A DNA stretch of 64,000 nucleotides from Cohnella fermenti (GTDB lineage: Bacteria; Bacillota; Bacilli; Paenibacillales; Paenibacillaceae), in the NCBI RefSeq assembly GCF_004801405.1, contig NZ_SSOB01000037.1:1-64000 (forward strand), given 5' to 3'. A program made the translations under genes and the position numbers. The notes under the pieces were generated by a model, which saw nothing but the letters and a program-made list of their open reading frames with translations, did not search any database and was not told the origin of the DNA. Position 1 is the first letter of the stretch, and each line of letters starts with the position of its first letter. Positions 1 to 7,748 of this stretch are shown in pieces.

Positions 1-49
1 AGTGGCCTCTTTCATCGAACAAAATTCGCTTGAGAATATTCGGCTCCAT
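1..49 (-). CDS. 5' end of a gene cut by the window edge, possibly an IS91-type transposase
   Basis: An ATG at 49 on the minus strand opens a reading frame that runs off the left edge, giving 16 residues beginning MEPNILKRILFDERGH. From memory this resembles the start of IS91-family (HUH, rolling-circle) transposases of Paenibacillaceae, which begin with a similar NILKRIFFD...HW stretch. Only 16 residues are visible and there is no strong ribosome-binding site (only a weak AAATGTACCAAAC context), so the product is tentative. Confidence 0.35.
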   Translation of the reverse strand, partial: MEPNILKRILFDERGH

Positions 50-124
50 GTTTCAAATGTACCAAACAACAAAGAGAACGTGAAGACCCACTCCACACCC
101 GAAAAGTTATAAATTCTATTATGT

Positions 125-161
125 CAAAAAAAGACACCTCGGGCTTGTTAGCCCTGGTGCC
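125..161 (-). terminator. Intrinsic terminator after the sulfate transport operon
   Basis: On the minus strand GGCACC-A-GGGCT-AACA-AGCCC-GA-GGTGTC is followed by seven T residues. It lies about 50 bp beyond the stop of the sulfate-binding protein gene and fits the end of the cysTWA-sbp transcript. Confidence 0.85.
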
Positions 162-210
162 TCGCTTCCTTGTGTCGCGCTATCTTGCCTGTCTTCCTTG
201 CCTATCCCGC

Positions 211-1329
211 TCACAGCCCCGCCAGCACCTGATACCAGACGCCGCGGTCGGAGTACAGCTCCTTGCGCACGTAATCCCAGCCGCCGAGGTAGCTGATGTC
301 GAACAGCTTCTCCGGCTCGGTGAACTTGCCGTCCCATAATCTCGCTGCCGTCTCGGACACGGGACGGAATCCGTTCTCCGCGAAAACCTCCTGCGCCGCG
401 TCGCCGTGCAGGTACTCGACGAACGCGTCCGCAACATCGCGGACGCCGTGCTCATCCGCGTTCTTGTCGACCACCGCGGCGGGGTTCTCGATCAGAATCG
501 TGCGGCTCGGCGTAACGATCTCGTAATCGACCCCCTGCGCAATCCGCGCGCGCAGCTCGTTCTCGTACGTGACGATCACATCGCCGACTCCGTACTCGAA
601 CGCCGCCATCGAGGCGCGCCCGCTCTTGTCCATCGACTCCACATTCTGGTGGATGTCGACAAGGAATTGCTTTGCCGCGGCCTCGTCCTTCCGGCCCGTC
701 TGCTCCTCCGCGATCATCAGCCCCGCCCCATAGAGCGCGTTGATGTCCCACTGGGCGCCGCCAGACGTCTGCGGATTCGGGTAGAGCACCTTCACTCCCG
801 GCTTCGCCAGGTCCTCGAAGTCCCGGATGCCGAGGGGGTTGCCCGCCCTTGTGCCCATGACGACGATCGAGCGCGTGATCATGCCCCCGTCGTCTTCGCT
901 GCGCCACCGGTCTCCCATCAGGCCGGCTTTCTCGATCTTGTCCATGTCGCCTTCCATCGACAGAACGGCCACGTCCGCCTTGAAGCCGCCTGCGATCGAC
1001 CTCGCCTGAGTGCCGGACGCCTCATACGATTCCTGGAAGCGGACGTCCTGCCCGGTCTTCGCCTTCCATTCCTCGCGGAACAGCGGCATAATCGCCTGCA
1101 GCGCATCCTTGGCGACGGAATACGCTCCGATCACGAGCGTGACCTCCCGGTCGGACGATGCGGCGCTCCCGGACGTGCCTGCCGCCCCGCTGGAGGCCGC
1201 CGGCTCTCCGGCCGAGCCGCTCCCGCAGCCGACGAGGGAGGCGGCCAGCGCTCCGAGAAGCGCCCCGACCAAGGCCAGGCGCGACAGTCTGCCGCTCCGC
1301 ATGAATGTATGTTGACTAACGCGATGCAT
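211..1329 (-). CDS. sbp: Sulfate/thiosulfate ABC transporter substrate-binding lipoprotein
   Basis: The 372-residue protein binds sulfate (or thiosulfate) outside the membrane and passes it to CysT/CysW. It has a lipoprotein signal: basic N-terminus, hydrophobic stretch and an LVGC lipobox, followed by a Gly/Ser/Ala linker. The mature part has the periplasmic-binding-protein type 2 layout of the Sbp/CysP family, including the VLYPNPQTSGGAQWDINALYG segment and VTYENE near the C-terminus. The start chosen is the ATG at 1329, because GGGAGG lies 8 bp upstream; an upstream in-frame start at 1374 has no such site. It is last in the cysT-cysW-cysA-sbp operon, separated from cysA by a 200-bp repeat-rich gap. 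Firmicute operons often put this gene first, so the order is slightly unusual. Sulfate specificity is inferred from family and neighbours. Confidence 0.9.
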   Translation of the reverse strand: MHRVSQHTFMRSGRLSRLALVGALLGALAASLVGCGSGSAGEPAASSGAAGTSGSAASSDREVTLVIGAYSVAKDALQAIMPLFREEWKAKTGQDVRFQESYEASGTQARSIAGGFKADVAVLSMEGDMDKIEKAGLMGDRWRSEDDGGMITRSIVVMGTRAGNPLGIRDFEDLAKPGVKVLYPNPQTSGGAQWDINALYGAGLMIAEEQTGRKDEAAAKQFLVDIHQNVESMDKSGRASMAAFEYGVGDVIVTYENELRARIAQGVDYEIVTPSRTILIENPAAVVDKNADEHGVRDVADAFVEYLHGDAAQEVFAENGFRPVSETAARLWDGKFTEPEKLFDISYLGGWDYVRKELYSDRGVWYQVLAGL

Positions 1330-1359
1330 GATTGCGACCTCCCTGCAGTGCCTCCGTAG

Positions 1360-1500
1360 GCTCCTGCCTTTCAACGCTCCTGCCTTTCAACGCTCCTGCC
1401 TGACGCTTCTGCCTAACGCTCCTGCCTGACGCTCCTGCCTGACGCTTCCGCCCTTCAACTTGCCCTTCTCCCCACACCTCAACGCTTCCGCCCTTCACCG
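1360..1500. repeat. Degenerate 13-16 bp tandem repeats between sbp and cysA
   Basis: The gap between cysA and sbp is made largely of repeats of CGCTCCTGCCT with tails TTCAA or GA (units of 16 bp and 13 bp), degrading to CGCTTCCGCCCTTCA at the far end. No gene is seen in it. It may be an expanded simple-sequence tract in the operon's spacer. Confidence 0.75.
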
Positions 1501-1529
1501 GCACCAAAGCGCCCCCGCGGAACGAGCGT

Positions 1530-2594
1530 TTAGATATAGACCGACAGAAGATCCGCCTTCAAGGCGTTCTCCATGACCCAGTTGTTCTGCTCGTTGTACA
1601 AGTAAGCCCGATGCACGAGCACGTGAACCTCGTCGCCGACCTTCAGAACGTCCTTCTCGAGCGAACGGTACGTCACCAGCTTGGTGTCCCCGATCTGGAT
1701 CTCGACGAGCCACTCGCTTCCGCGGAAGTGGATGTGGCTCACCTGGCCGATCTCCGTTGCCGACAGCAGCGTGAACTCGTTCTCCTTGCCGATCTCGATA
1801 TATTCCGGGCGGATCAGCGCCTTCGTGCCCGGCCAATTGGCCGCTTCCTGGAACCCCTTCAGCGAGGCGATGTTCTCCACGATTGTCGATTCCCCGATGA
1901 AGCTGGCGACGAACGGCGTCTTCGGGTCCTTGTAGATCTCCCACGGAGAGCCCTTCTGCTCGAGCACTCCCTTGCTGATGATCATGATCTCGTCCGCCAC
2001 TTCGATCGCTTCATCCTGGTCGTGGGTGACGAAGATCGACGTGATGCCGAGGCGGTCGATCATCTCGCGCAGCCACGAACGGAGCTCGTGGCGGATCTTC
2101 GCGTCGATCGCCGCGAACGGCTCGTCGAGCAGCAGAAGCTGCGGCTCGGGAGCGAGCGCCCGGGCGAACGCGACGCGCTGCCGCTGGCCGCCGGAGAGCT
2201 GGTGCGGATAGCGCTTCTCGAAGCCGGAGAGGCCGGTCAGCTCGACGAGCTCGGCGACCCGCTCCTTGATCTTCGCTTTGCTCCACTTCTTGACTTCCAG
2301 GCCGAACGCGATGTTGCCCTCGACCGTCATATGCTTAAACAGCGCATAATTCTGGAAAACAAACCCGATCCCCCGCTCCTGGGGAGGAAGATCGTTGACC
2401 CTCTGTCCGTGGAACACGATATCGCCGCTATCCGGGGTCTCGAGGCCTGCCAGCATGCGCAGAATGGACGTCTTGCCGCCGCCGCTCGGACCGAGCAAGC
2501 CGATGAGCTGCCCCTTCGCAATGGAGAAGCTGACGCTTGAGACCGCCTGGAATTCGCCGAACCTCTTGTTTAATCCGGTCACTTCAACATGCAT
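1530..2594 (-). CDS. cysA: Sulfate/thiosulfate import ATP-binding protein CysA
   Basis: The 354-residue ATPase powers sulfate import through CysT/CysW. Visible motifs are Walker A GPSGGGKTS (about residues 35-43), Q-loop FQNYALF, signature LSGGQRQR, Walker B LLLLDEPFAAID and the switch histidine in VTHDQ. A C-terminal regulatory region of about 110 residues follows, with the RPEYIEI motif typical of CysA/MalK-type subunits. The ATG at 2594 is chosen because AAGGGG sits 9 bp upstream; a TTG at 2600 would be too close to it. It lies 33 bp after cysW and is transcribed with it. Its pairing with CysT and CysW homologues makes the sulfate assignment firm. Confidence 0.95.
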   Translation of the reverse strand: MHVEVTGLNKRFGEFQAVSSVSFSIAKGQLIGLLGPSGGGKTSILRMLAGLETPDSGDIVFHGQRVNDLPPQERGIGFVFQNYALFKHMTVEGNIAFGLEVKKWSKAKIKERVAELVELTGLSGFEKRYPHQLSGGQRQRVAFARALAPEPQLLLLDEPFAAIDAKIRHELRSWLREMIDRLGITSIFVTHDQDEAIEVADEIMIISKGVLEQKGSPWEIYKDPKTPFVASFIGESTIVENIASLKGFQEAANWPGTKALIRPEYIEIGKENEFTLLSATEIGQVSHIHFRGSEWLVEIQIGDTKLVTYRSLEKDVLKVGDEVHVLVHRAYLYNEQNNWVMENALKADLLSVYI

Positions 2595-2627
2595 GAGCAA
2601 GCACCCCTTCTGGATAATGGACGATCG

Positions 2628-3428
2628 TTAGTTTTCCTTGCGGGACTTGACCCACTCCATGAACAGGAGCAGGCCGACGGAGCAGGCTGCGAGCACAAGC
2701 GCAACCGAATTGGCCGCCGTGACATTAAAGTTCTCCACGTCCTGGTAGACGAGCGTCGTCGCCGTCTGCGTCTTGAACAGGATGTTCCCCGAGACGACGA
2801 GCACGGCCCCGAATTCGCCTAGAGTCCGGGCTACCGTCAGCACGACTCCGTAGACGACGCTCCATTGAATGGAGGGCCAGGTGACGCGCCAGAAGGTCGT
2901 CCACGGGTAAGCGCCCAGCATGTGCGCCGCCTCTTCCTGCGAGGCCCCGATCTCCTGAAGCACGGGCATAACCTCGCGAATAATAAGCGGGAACGTGACG
3001 AACAGTGTCGCGAGCACCATGCCGGGCAGCGCGTACACGATATCGATGCCCGCCTTGTTCAGCAGCGCGCCGAGAGCCGCGTCCGGTCCGAGCAGCAGGA
3101 CAATCATCAGGCCCCCGATAATCGGGGATACCGCGAACGGCAGGTCCACGATGCTGTTCAGCAGCCGCTTGAGCTGTGTGCCGAGCCAGTTGGCGCGCAC
3201 GAGATAGAGCGCAAGCATCACGCCGAAAATCGTGTTGATCACCGTAACGATGACGACGATCATCCCCGTCATCATGAGCGCGTGCAGCGCTTCCGGTCGT
3301 CCGACACCATCGATGAACCCCGACCAGCCTCCGTCGAAGGCTCCGATGGCGATGCGAACGACGGGAATGCCGAGCAGGAGCCCGAACAGGACGAAGGTGA
3401 GGCCAATCCATAGTCTTCTGATCGTCAT
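2628..3428 (-). CDS. cysW: Sulfate ABC transporter permease CysW
   Basis: The 266-residue inner-membrane permease has about six membrane segments. Its cytoplasmic EAA loop (EEAAHMLGAYPWTTFWRVTWPSI) docks onto CysA. The LRANWLGTQLKRLLNSIVDLPFAVSPIIGGLM region is typical of CysW. The start is the ATG at 3428, which overlaps the cysT stop as ATGA, so the two are translationally coupled. A longer reading frame upstream is only a shadow inside cysT. Confidence 0.94.
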   Translation of the reverse strand: MTIRRLWIGLTFVLFGLLLGIPVVRIAIGAFDGGWSGFIDGVGRPEALHALMMTGMIVVIVTVINTIFGVMLALYLVRANWLGTQLKRLLNSIVDLPFAVSPIIGGLMIVLLLGPDAALGALLNKAGIDIVYALPGMVLATLFVTFPLIIREVMPVLQEIGASQEEAAHMLGAYPWTTFWRVTWPSIQWSVVYGVVLTVARTLGEFGAVLVVSGNILFKTQTATTLVYQDVENFNVTAANSVALVLAACSVGLLLFMEWVKSRKEN

Positions 3429-4240
3429 CTCGCCGTCCTCCTCGTCTGCACGTAATTCACGAGCCACAGGATGACGAACGAGAAGGTGAGCAGCAGCACC
3501 GACACCGCGGCGGCCGCGGCCGGGTGGTCGCTCTCGATCTGCCCGAAGATGTACACCGACGCCACCTGGGTGCGGCCGGGGATGTTCCCCGCCACCAGCA
3601 CGACGGCGCCGAACTCCGCGAGCGCCCGCGAGAACGCCAGCATCGCTCCGCTCAGAATGCCCGGCATCATATTCGGCAGAATGACCCGGAAGAACGTCTT
3701 CGCCTTGGTTGCGCCCATCGTATACGCCGCTTCCTCCTCGGAGGCGTCGATCTCCTCCAGCAGCGGCTGCACCGCGCGGATGACGAACGGGAACGTCACG
3801 AACACCATCGCGACAACGATCGCCGGCTGATGGAACAGAATCGTGAACCCGAGCGAATCGGCCCACTTGCCGACCGCGCTTCGCGGCCCGAGCAGCAGCA
3901 GGATCATCAGCCCGACGACCGCCGTCGGCAGCGCGAACGGAAGATCGACCATGCTGTTGAGCAGCTTGCGGCCGGGGAAGCGATACCGGGTCAGAACCCA
4001 GCCCGACATCGTGCCGACGGCGACATTGATCAGCGTGGCGACAAGCGCCAGCTTAACCGTCAGCAGGACGGCGTTCCAGGCAAGCGGCTCCGTGAGATTA
4101 TCGAGGAATGAGGACCAGCCTCCCGATAACGATTGGCCGTAAATACCGAGAATAGGACAGACGATCAGAACGACGAAGTAAAGCATGACGGCGCTGCGAA
4201 AACCCCAGCTCCACCATCGGCTCCGCAGCATGTTGGTCAC
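3425..4240 (-). CDS. cysT: Sulfate ABC transporter permease CysT (CysU)
   Basis: The 271-residue permease is the partner of CysW. It carries multiple hydrophobic segments and the EAA loop EEEAAYTMGATKAKTFFRVILP. The FPGRKLLNSMVDLPFALPTAV segment and the VLVAGNIPGRTQVASVYIFGQ region are typical of CysT/CysU. The start is judged to be GTG at 4240, because GGGAGG stands 9 bp upstream. The first ATG in frame (4231) is 18 bp from that site. It is the first gene of the operon, about 65 bp downstream of the predicted promoter, and overlaps cysW by 4 bp. Confidence 0.92.
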   Translation of the reverse strand: MTNMLRSRWWSWGFRSAVMLYFVVLIVCPILGIYGQSLSGGWSSFLDNLTEPLAWNAVLLTVKLALVATLINVAVGTMSGWVLTRYRFPGRKLLNSMVDLPFALPTAVVGLMILLLLGPRSAVGKWADSLGFTILFHQPAIVVAMVFVTFPFVIRAVQPLLEEIDASEEEAAYTMGATKAKTFFRVILPNMMPGILSGAMLAFSRALAEFGAVVLVAGNIPGRTQVASVYIFGQIESDHPAAAAAVSVLLLTFSFVILWLVNYVQTRRTAR

Positions 4241-4276
4241 GTATGCGAACCTCCCGAAGATGTGGGACAACAATAT

Positions 4277-4333
4277 AATTCCTATTAACTTAGTAGGTAT
4301 TATTACAATAGCAGAAGGGACTTTCTCCGTCAA
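4277..4333 (-). promoter_or_regulatory. Sulfate operon promoter with a downstream operator-like palindrome
   Basis: On the minus strand TTGACG (4333-4328), a 17-bp spacer and TATTGT (4310-4305) form a good sigma-A promoter. Immediately downstream, over the likely start of transcription, lies AATACCTA-CTAAGTTAA-TAGGAATT (4302-4277), an imperfect inverted repeat. A repressor bound there would block initiation. In Firmicutes, sulfur-uptake operons are commonly repressed by the Rrf2-family regulator CymR, whose sites contain TAGGAAT-like half sites. Assigning CymR here is inference. Confidence 0.7.
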
Positions 4334-4477
4334 TGAGAAAAAGTCGAACAAGCACCCTTTTTATGTAACAAAATGGACATATCTTCTCGAGCTCCCCTGC
4401 GAGCAGCCTCCGCATTGTCGAAAGCCGCCCTCCTCCGCTATAATCGAGACCATATTCATCGAACAGGAGGAGCCGCC

Positions 4478-4879
4478 ATGCTTAAGCAAATAAATCTGCG
4501 CACCCGCCGCCGGGACGAGATGCTCGACATCACCGCCGAGGTTGCCCAAGCGGTATCGCAAGCCCGCATCCAAGACGGCATCGCCATCGTCTACTGTCCC
4601 CATACGACCGCGGGAATCGCGATCAACGAGAATGCCGATCCGGACGTGAAGCACGACGTGCTGCTGCGCCTGGACGAGGTATACCCGTGGGAGCATCCGC
4701 GCTACCGCCATGCCGAAGGCAACACCGCCTCCCATCTGAAGGCGATCACGACCGGCACGTCGCAGACCGTCATCATCGCGCAGGGCAGGCTGCTGCTCGG
4801 CCGCTGGCAGGGCATCTACTTCTGCGAGTTCGACGGCCCGCGCGACCGCACCTGCTTCGTCAAAACACTGGAGGGCTGA
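4478..4879 (+). CDS. yjbQ: YjbQ/UPF0047 family protein
   Basis: A 133-residue compact protein of the UPF0047 (YjbQ) family. The characteristic blocks are present: CPHTTAGIAINENADPDV, EVYPWEHPRYRHAEGNTASHLKA and GRWQGIYFCEFDGPR. Some members show weak thiamine-phosphate-synthase activity in vitro; the physiological role is not settled. The ATG at 4478 follows an AGGAGG at 7 bp. The stop lies 2 bp from the stop of the convergent yigZ-type gene. Confidence 0.88.
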   Translation: MLKQINLRTRRRDEMLDITAEVAQAVSQARIQDGIAIVYCPHTTAGIAINENADPDVKHDVLLRLDEVYPWEHPRYRHAEGNTASHLKAITTGTSQTVIIAQGRLLLGRWQGIYFCEFDGPRDRTCFVKTLEG

Positions 4880-4881
4880 GC

Positions 4882-5514
4882 CTACTCCCCCTCGACGAAG
4901 TATTTCTCCTCGCCAAGCTCGATGACGGTCTGCCCTTGCGTCAGGTCCGTCATCCACGCGGCGAATCGCTCGGCTTCGCCCGCTTCCGGAAGACAGACGA
5001 CGCGCACCCGATCCGTGAACCCGACGTCCCCCACTCGCACTCCTCGCCCTCTCAGCTCGTTCTCGATTTTCCCATACCAGGTGTAATCGGCATCGACGAC
5101 GACCTCGCGGTGCAGGACGTTCACGATGGGACCCGCGGCATCGGTGCCGGCGACCGCTCCGTCCGTATAAGCACGAACGAGACCGCCCGCGCCCAGCATA
5201 ATTCCTCCGAAGTACCTCGTGACGACGACAACCGTGTTTTTGAACCCGCGATTCTTGATCACCTCTAGGATGGGCCGCCCCGCCGTGCCGCTCGGCTCCC
5301 CGTCGTCCAGCGCCTTCTGGAATTGGTCCCGTTCCCCGATCACGTAGGCCGAGCAGTTGTGGGTGGCGTTCCAGTGCCGCTTCTTGATCTCCTCGATGAA
5401 GAGGACCGCTTCCTGTTCGCTCTCCACCGGCTTCGCATGGCCGATGAACCTCGACTTCTTGATGACAATCTCCGCTTCCCCGTACTGCCGAACCGTTGCG
5501 TACTTCGCTAACAT
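4882..5514 (-). CDS. YigZ/IMPACT family protein (YvyE-like)
   Basis: A 210-residue cytoplasmic protein of the YigZ/IMPACT family. The N-terminal domain shows the family signature KKSRFIGHAKPV, then HNCSAYVIG, DDGEPSGTAGRPIL and VVVTRYFGGIMLGAGGLVRAY. The C-terminal ferredoxin-like domain spans about residues 135-210. Relatives are linked to translation control (IMPACT) and ribosome association; the bacterial role is unclear. GGAGGGG lies upstream of the ATG at 5514. Confidence 0.88.
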   Translation of the reverse strand: MLAKYATVRQYGEAEIVIKKSRFIGHAKPVESEQEAVLFIEEIKKRHWNATHNCSAYVIGERDQFQKALDDGEPSGTAGRPILEVIKNRGFKNTVVVVTRYFGGIMLGAGGLVRAYTDGAVAGTDAAGPIVNVLHREVVVDADYTWYGKIENELRGRGVRVGDVGFTDRVRVVCLPEAGEAERFAAWMTDLTQGQTVIELGEEKYFVEGE

Positions 5515-5545
5515 ATGATCTGCCCCTCCGATTCGTTCGATTGTG

Positions 5546-5587
5546 AAAAAGAAAACCGGCCCGCCTCTGCGCTTCAGGGCGGACCGG
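5546..5587 (-). terminator. Intrinsic terminator after pgi
   Basis: On the minus strand CCGGTCCGCC pairs with GGCGGGCCGG around a short loop and is followed by TTTTCTTTTT. It lies 33 bp past the pgi stop and ahead of the yigZ-type gene, separating the two transcripts. Confidence 0.88.
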
Positions 5588-5619
5588 AACCATCGGCGAT
5601 TGGCGCAACGTTGGCGGAT

Positions 5620-6975
5620 TTACAAGCGGGCTTCGAGCTCCTTCTTCTTCTCTTCGAATCCCGGCTTCCCGAGCAGCGCGAACATATTCACCTTGTAGGC
5701 TTCCACGCCCGGCTGATCGAACGGATTGACGCCGAGCAGATAGCCGCTGACGCCGCAGGCGATCTCGAAGAAGTAGACGAGCTGGCCGAAGGAGTGCGGA
5801 CTCATGTCCGGGATATTCACGACAAGATTCGGCACATTGCCGTCCGTGTGCGCGAGAATCGTCCCTTCGAACGCCTTCTTGTTGACGAAGTCGATTGTCT
5901 TGCCCGCCAGGAAGTTCAGGCCGTCCAGATCGTCCGGATCGCTCTTGATCGTGATCTGGTCCTTCACCTCGCCGACCTGAATCACCGTCTCGAAGATGAT
6001 GCGGTTGCCTTCCTGAATGAACTGCCCCATGGAGTGCAGATCGGTCGAGAAGTCGACGGACGCCGGATAGATGCCCTTATAATCCTTGCCTTCGCTCTCC
6101 CCGTAGAGCTGCTTCCACCATTCGGAGACGAAGTGGAGGCCCGGCTCGTAGTTCACGAGAATCTCGACCGTCTTGCCCTTGCGGTACAGCGCGTTGCGGA
6201 TCGCCGCATATTGGTAAGCAGGATTGTCCGCGAGGCTGGACGTGTTGTAGAGGGTCGCCGCATCCTGCGCGCCCTTCATAATCGCTTCGATGTCGATACC
6301 GGCCGCCGCGATCGGCAGCAGACCGACCGCCGTCAGCACGGAGTAGCGGCCGCCGACGTCGTCCGGAATGGCGAACGTCTCGTAGCCTTCCTCGTCCGCC
6401 AGCTTCTTCAGCGCTCCGCGCGCCTTGTCCGTCGTCGCGTAGATGCGCTTCTTGGCCGCTTCCTTGCCGTACTTGTTCTCCAGCGCTTCCTTGAAGATGC
6501 GGAAGGCTACCGCCGGCTCGGTCGTCGTGCCGGACTTGGAGATGACGTTGATCGACCAGTCCTTGCCCTCGAGCGCCTGCAGCAGATGCGTCATATAGGT
6601 GGAGCTGATGTTGTTGCCCGCGAAGAACACCTGAGGCGTCTTGCGCTGCTCCTTCGAGAGCGTATTATAGAAGGAATGCGACAGCATCTCGATCGCCGCG
6701 CGGGCGCCGAGATAGGAGCCGCCGATGCCGATGACGACTAATGCTTCGGAGTCGGATTGGATTCTGGCCGCCGCCTGCCGGATACGGGCGAACTCTTCCT
6801 TGTCGTAGTCGAACGGCAGGTTGATCCAGCCCAGGTAATCGGAGCCCGCTCCGGTCCCGTTATGCAACTGATCATGCGCGAGCTTGACGGCCGGCGCCAG
6901 ATTGTCGATCTCGTGCTGCCCGATGAACTTCAAGGCTTTGGAATAGTCCAGACGAATGCTTTGACTCACTTGCAT
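5620..6975 (-). CDS. pgi: Glucose-6-phosphate isomerase
   Basis: The 451-residue enzyme interconverts glucose 6-phosphate and fructose 6-phosphate at the head of glycolysis. Visible signatures are VVIGIGGSYLGARAAIEML, the SKSGTTTEPAVAFRIF phosphate-binding loop, the DVGGRYSVLTAVGLLPIA block and the C-terminal GVNPFDQPGVEAYK segment. The length matches the shorter Firmicute type. The ATG at 6975 is preceded by GGAAGGGAG; the longer upstream frame lacks a site and is rejected. The gene is monocistronic, with a promoter at 7027-7055 and its own terminator. Confidence 0.96.
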   Translation of the reverse strand: MQVSQSIRLDYSKALKFIGQHEIDNLAPAVKLAHDQLHNGTGAGSDYLGWINLPFDYDKEEFARIRQAAARIQSDSEALVVIGIGGSYLGARAAIEMLSHSFYNTLSKEQRKTPQVFFAGNNISSTYMTHLLQALEGKDWSINVISKSGTTTEPAVAFRIFKEALENKYGKEAAKKRIYATTDKARGALKKLADEEGYETFAIPDDVGGRYSVLTAVGLLPIAAAGIDIEAIMKGAQDAATLYNTSSLADNPAYQYAAIRNALYRKGKTVEILVNYEPGLHFVSEWWKQLYGESEGKDYKGIYPASVDFSTDLHSMGQFIQEGNRIIFETVIQVGEVKDQITIKSDPDDLDGLNFLAGKTIDFVNKKAFEGTILAHTDGNVPNLVVNIPDMSPHSFGQLVYFFEIACGVSGYLLGVNPFDQPGVEAYKVNMFALLGKPGFEEKKKELEARL

Positions 6976-7026
6976 GAGCTCCCTTCCTTGCTTCCCTATT
7001 TTCCCACCCGTGGATGGCCTAGCATT

Positions 7027-7055
7027 AGAATACTCCATGCGCGCGGCTCGTACAA
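7027..7055 (-). promoter_or_regulatory. Predicted sigma-A promoter of pgi
   Basis: On the minus strand TTGTAC (7055-7050), a 17-bp spacer and TATTCT (7032-7027), about 50 bp upstream of the pgi start codon. Confidence 0.55.
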
Positions 7056-7177
7056 GCTTGGGCGGGGCACGAGAAGGTGCGGGAAAATCGGGAAGGTGCG
7101 GAGGGCGAGGGCCCGAGAGCACGGCGACTCGTGGCCGGCCGATCGGCGTAGCGACACGCAAGTCGCTTTCGCGCCCC

Positions 7178-7616
7178 GAATGCCGGTTTTTTCGGCATTC
7201 AGGTGCTCGCTCGGAGCTTCGGCAACGTGAATGGCCATTTTTTGAGCATTCAGGTGCTTCGGCGTGGCTCCCGGACCTTGAATGCTGATTTTTTGTGCAT
7301 TCAGTTACTCGGGAGGAGTTGTTAGCGAGCTGAATGGTGATTTTTCAGGCATTCGTCTGCGAAGAGCAGGCTATCCTGGAGAGTGGTCACTCCAACAATC
7401 GTCTCCATGTCTCCAACTGTCCTCCCATACCGCTCCAAATGCCGGTTTTTCCATCATTCGTACCGCTCCCCGGCTACTCCCGTGCTCCACATGTCGGTTT
7501 TTCCGGCATTTGCGCCACTCTCCAGCTGCTCCCATGCTCCAAATGTCGGTTTTTCCGACATTCGCGTAGCTCCCTAGCTACTCCCGCGCCCCAAATGTCG
7601 GTTTTTCCGGCATTTG
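7178..7616. repeat. Array of T-loop palindromes with a 51-52 bp period
   Basis: Eight palindromes of about 23 bp begin at 7178, 7229, 7280, 7332, 7437, 7489, 7541 and 7593. The best are GAATGCCG-GTTTTTT-CGGCATTC (7178) and AAATGTCGG-TTTTT-CCGACATTC (7541). Successive starts are 51 or 52 bp apart; the one gap of 105 bp equals two periods, as if a unit near 7384 had decayed. The 29-bp sequences between the later units resemble each other (GCTACTCCCGTGCTCC and GCTGCTCCCATGCTCC). The array fills the divergent gap between pgi and the next gene and holds no convincing ORF. Confidence 0.85.
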
Positions 7617-7680
7617 CGCTGCTCCCCGACTTGCGCGGGCTTGAGCATACGAGGCTTGGCTTGGGCTTGGCTAGCGCGCT

Positions 7681-7708
7681 TTGCTTCCTTCAACTCGTCC
7701 TCTATAAT
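7681..7708 (+). promoter_or_regulatory. Predicted promoter of the 3-hydroxyisobutyrate-dehydrogenase-like gene
   Basis: TTGCTT (7681-7686), a 16-bp spacer and a consensus TATAAT (7703-7708), about 40 bp upstream of the start codon and just after the palindrome array. Confidence 0.5.
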
Positions 7709-7748
7709 GATAGCTAAACAGAGATCGACACGAGAAGGAGAGAATTGT

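Noticed and set aside
7178..7616. CRISPR array (23-bp repeats with about 29-bp spacers)
   Set aside because: The repeats diverge from unit to unit, the spacers resemble each other, and there are no cas genes in the window.
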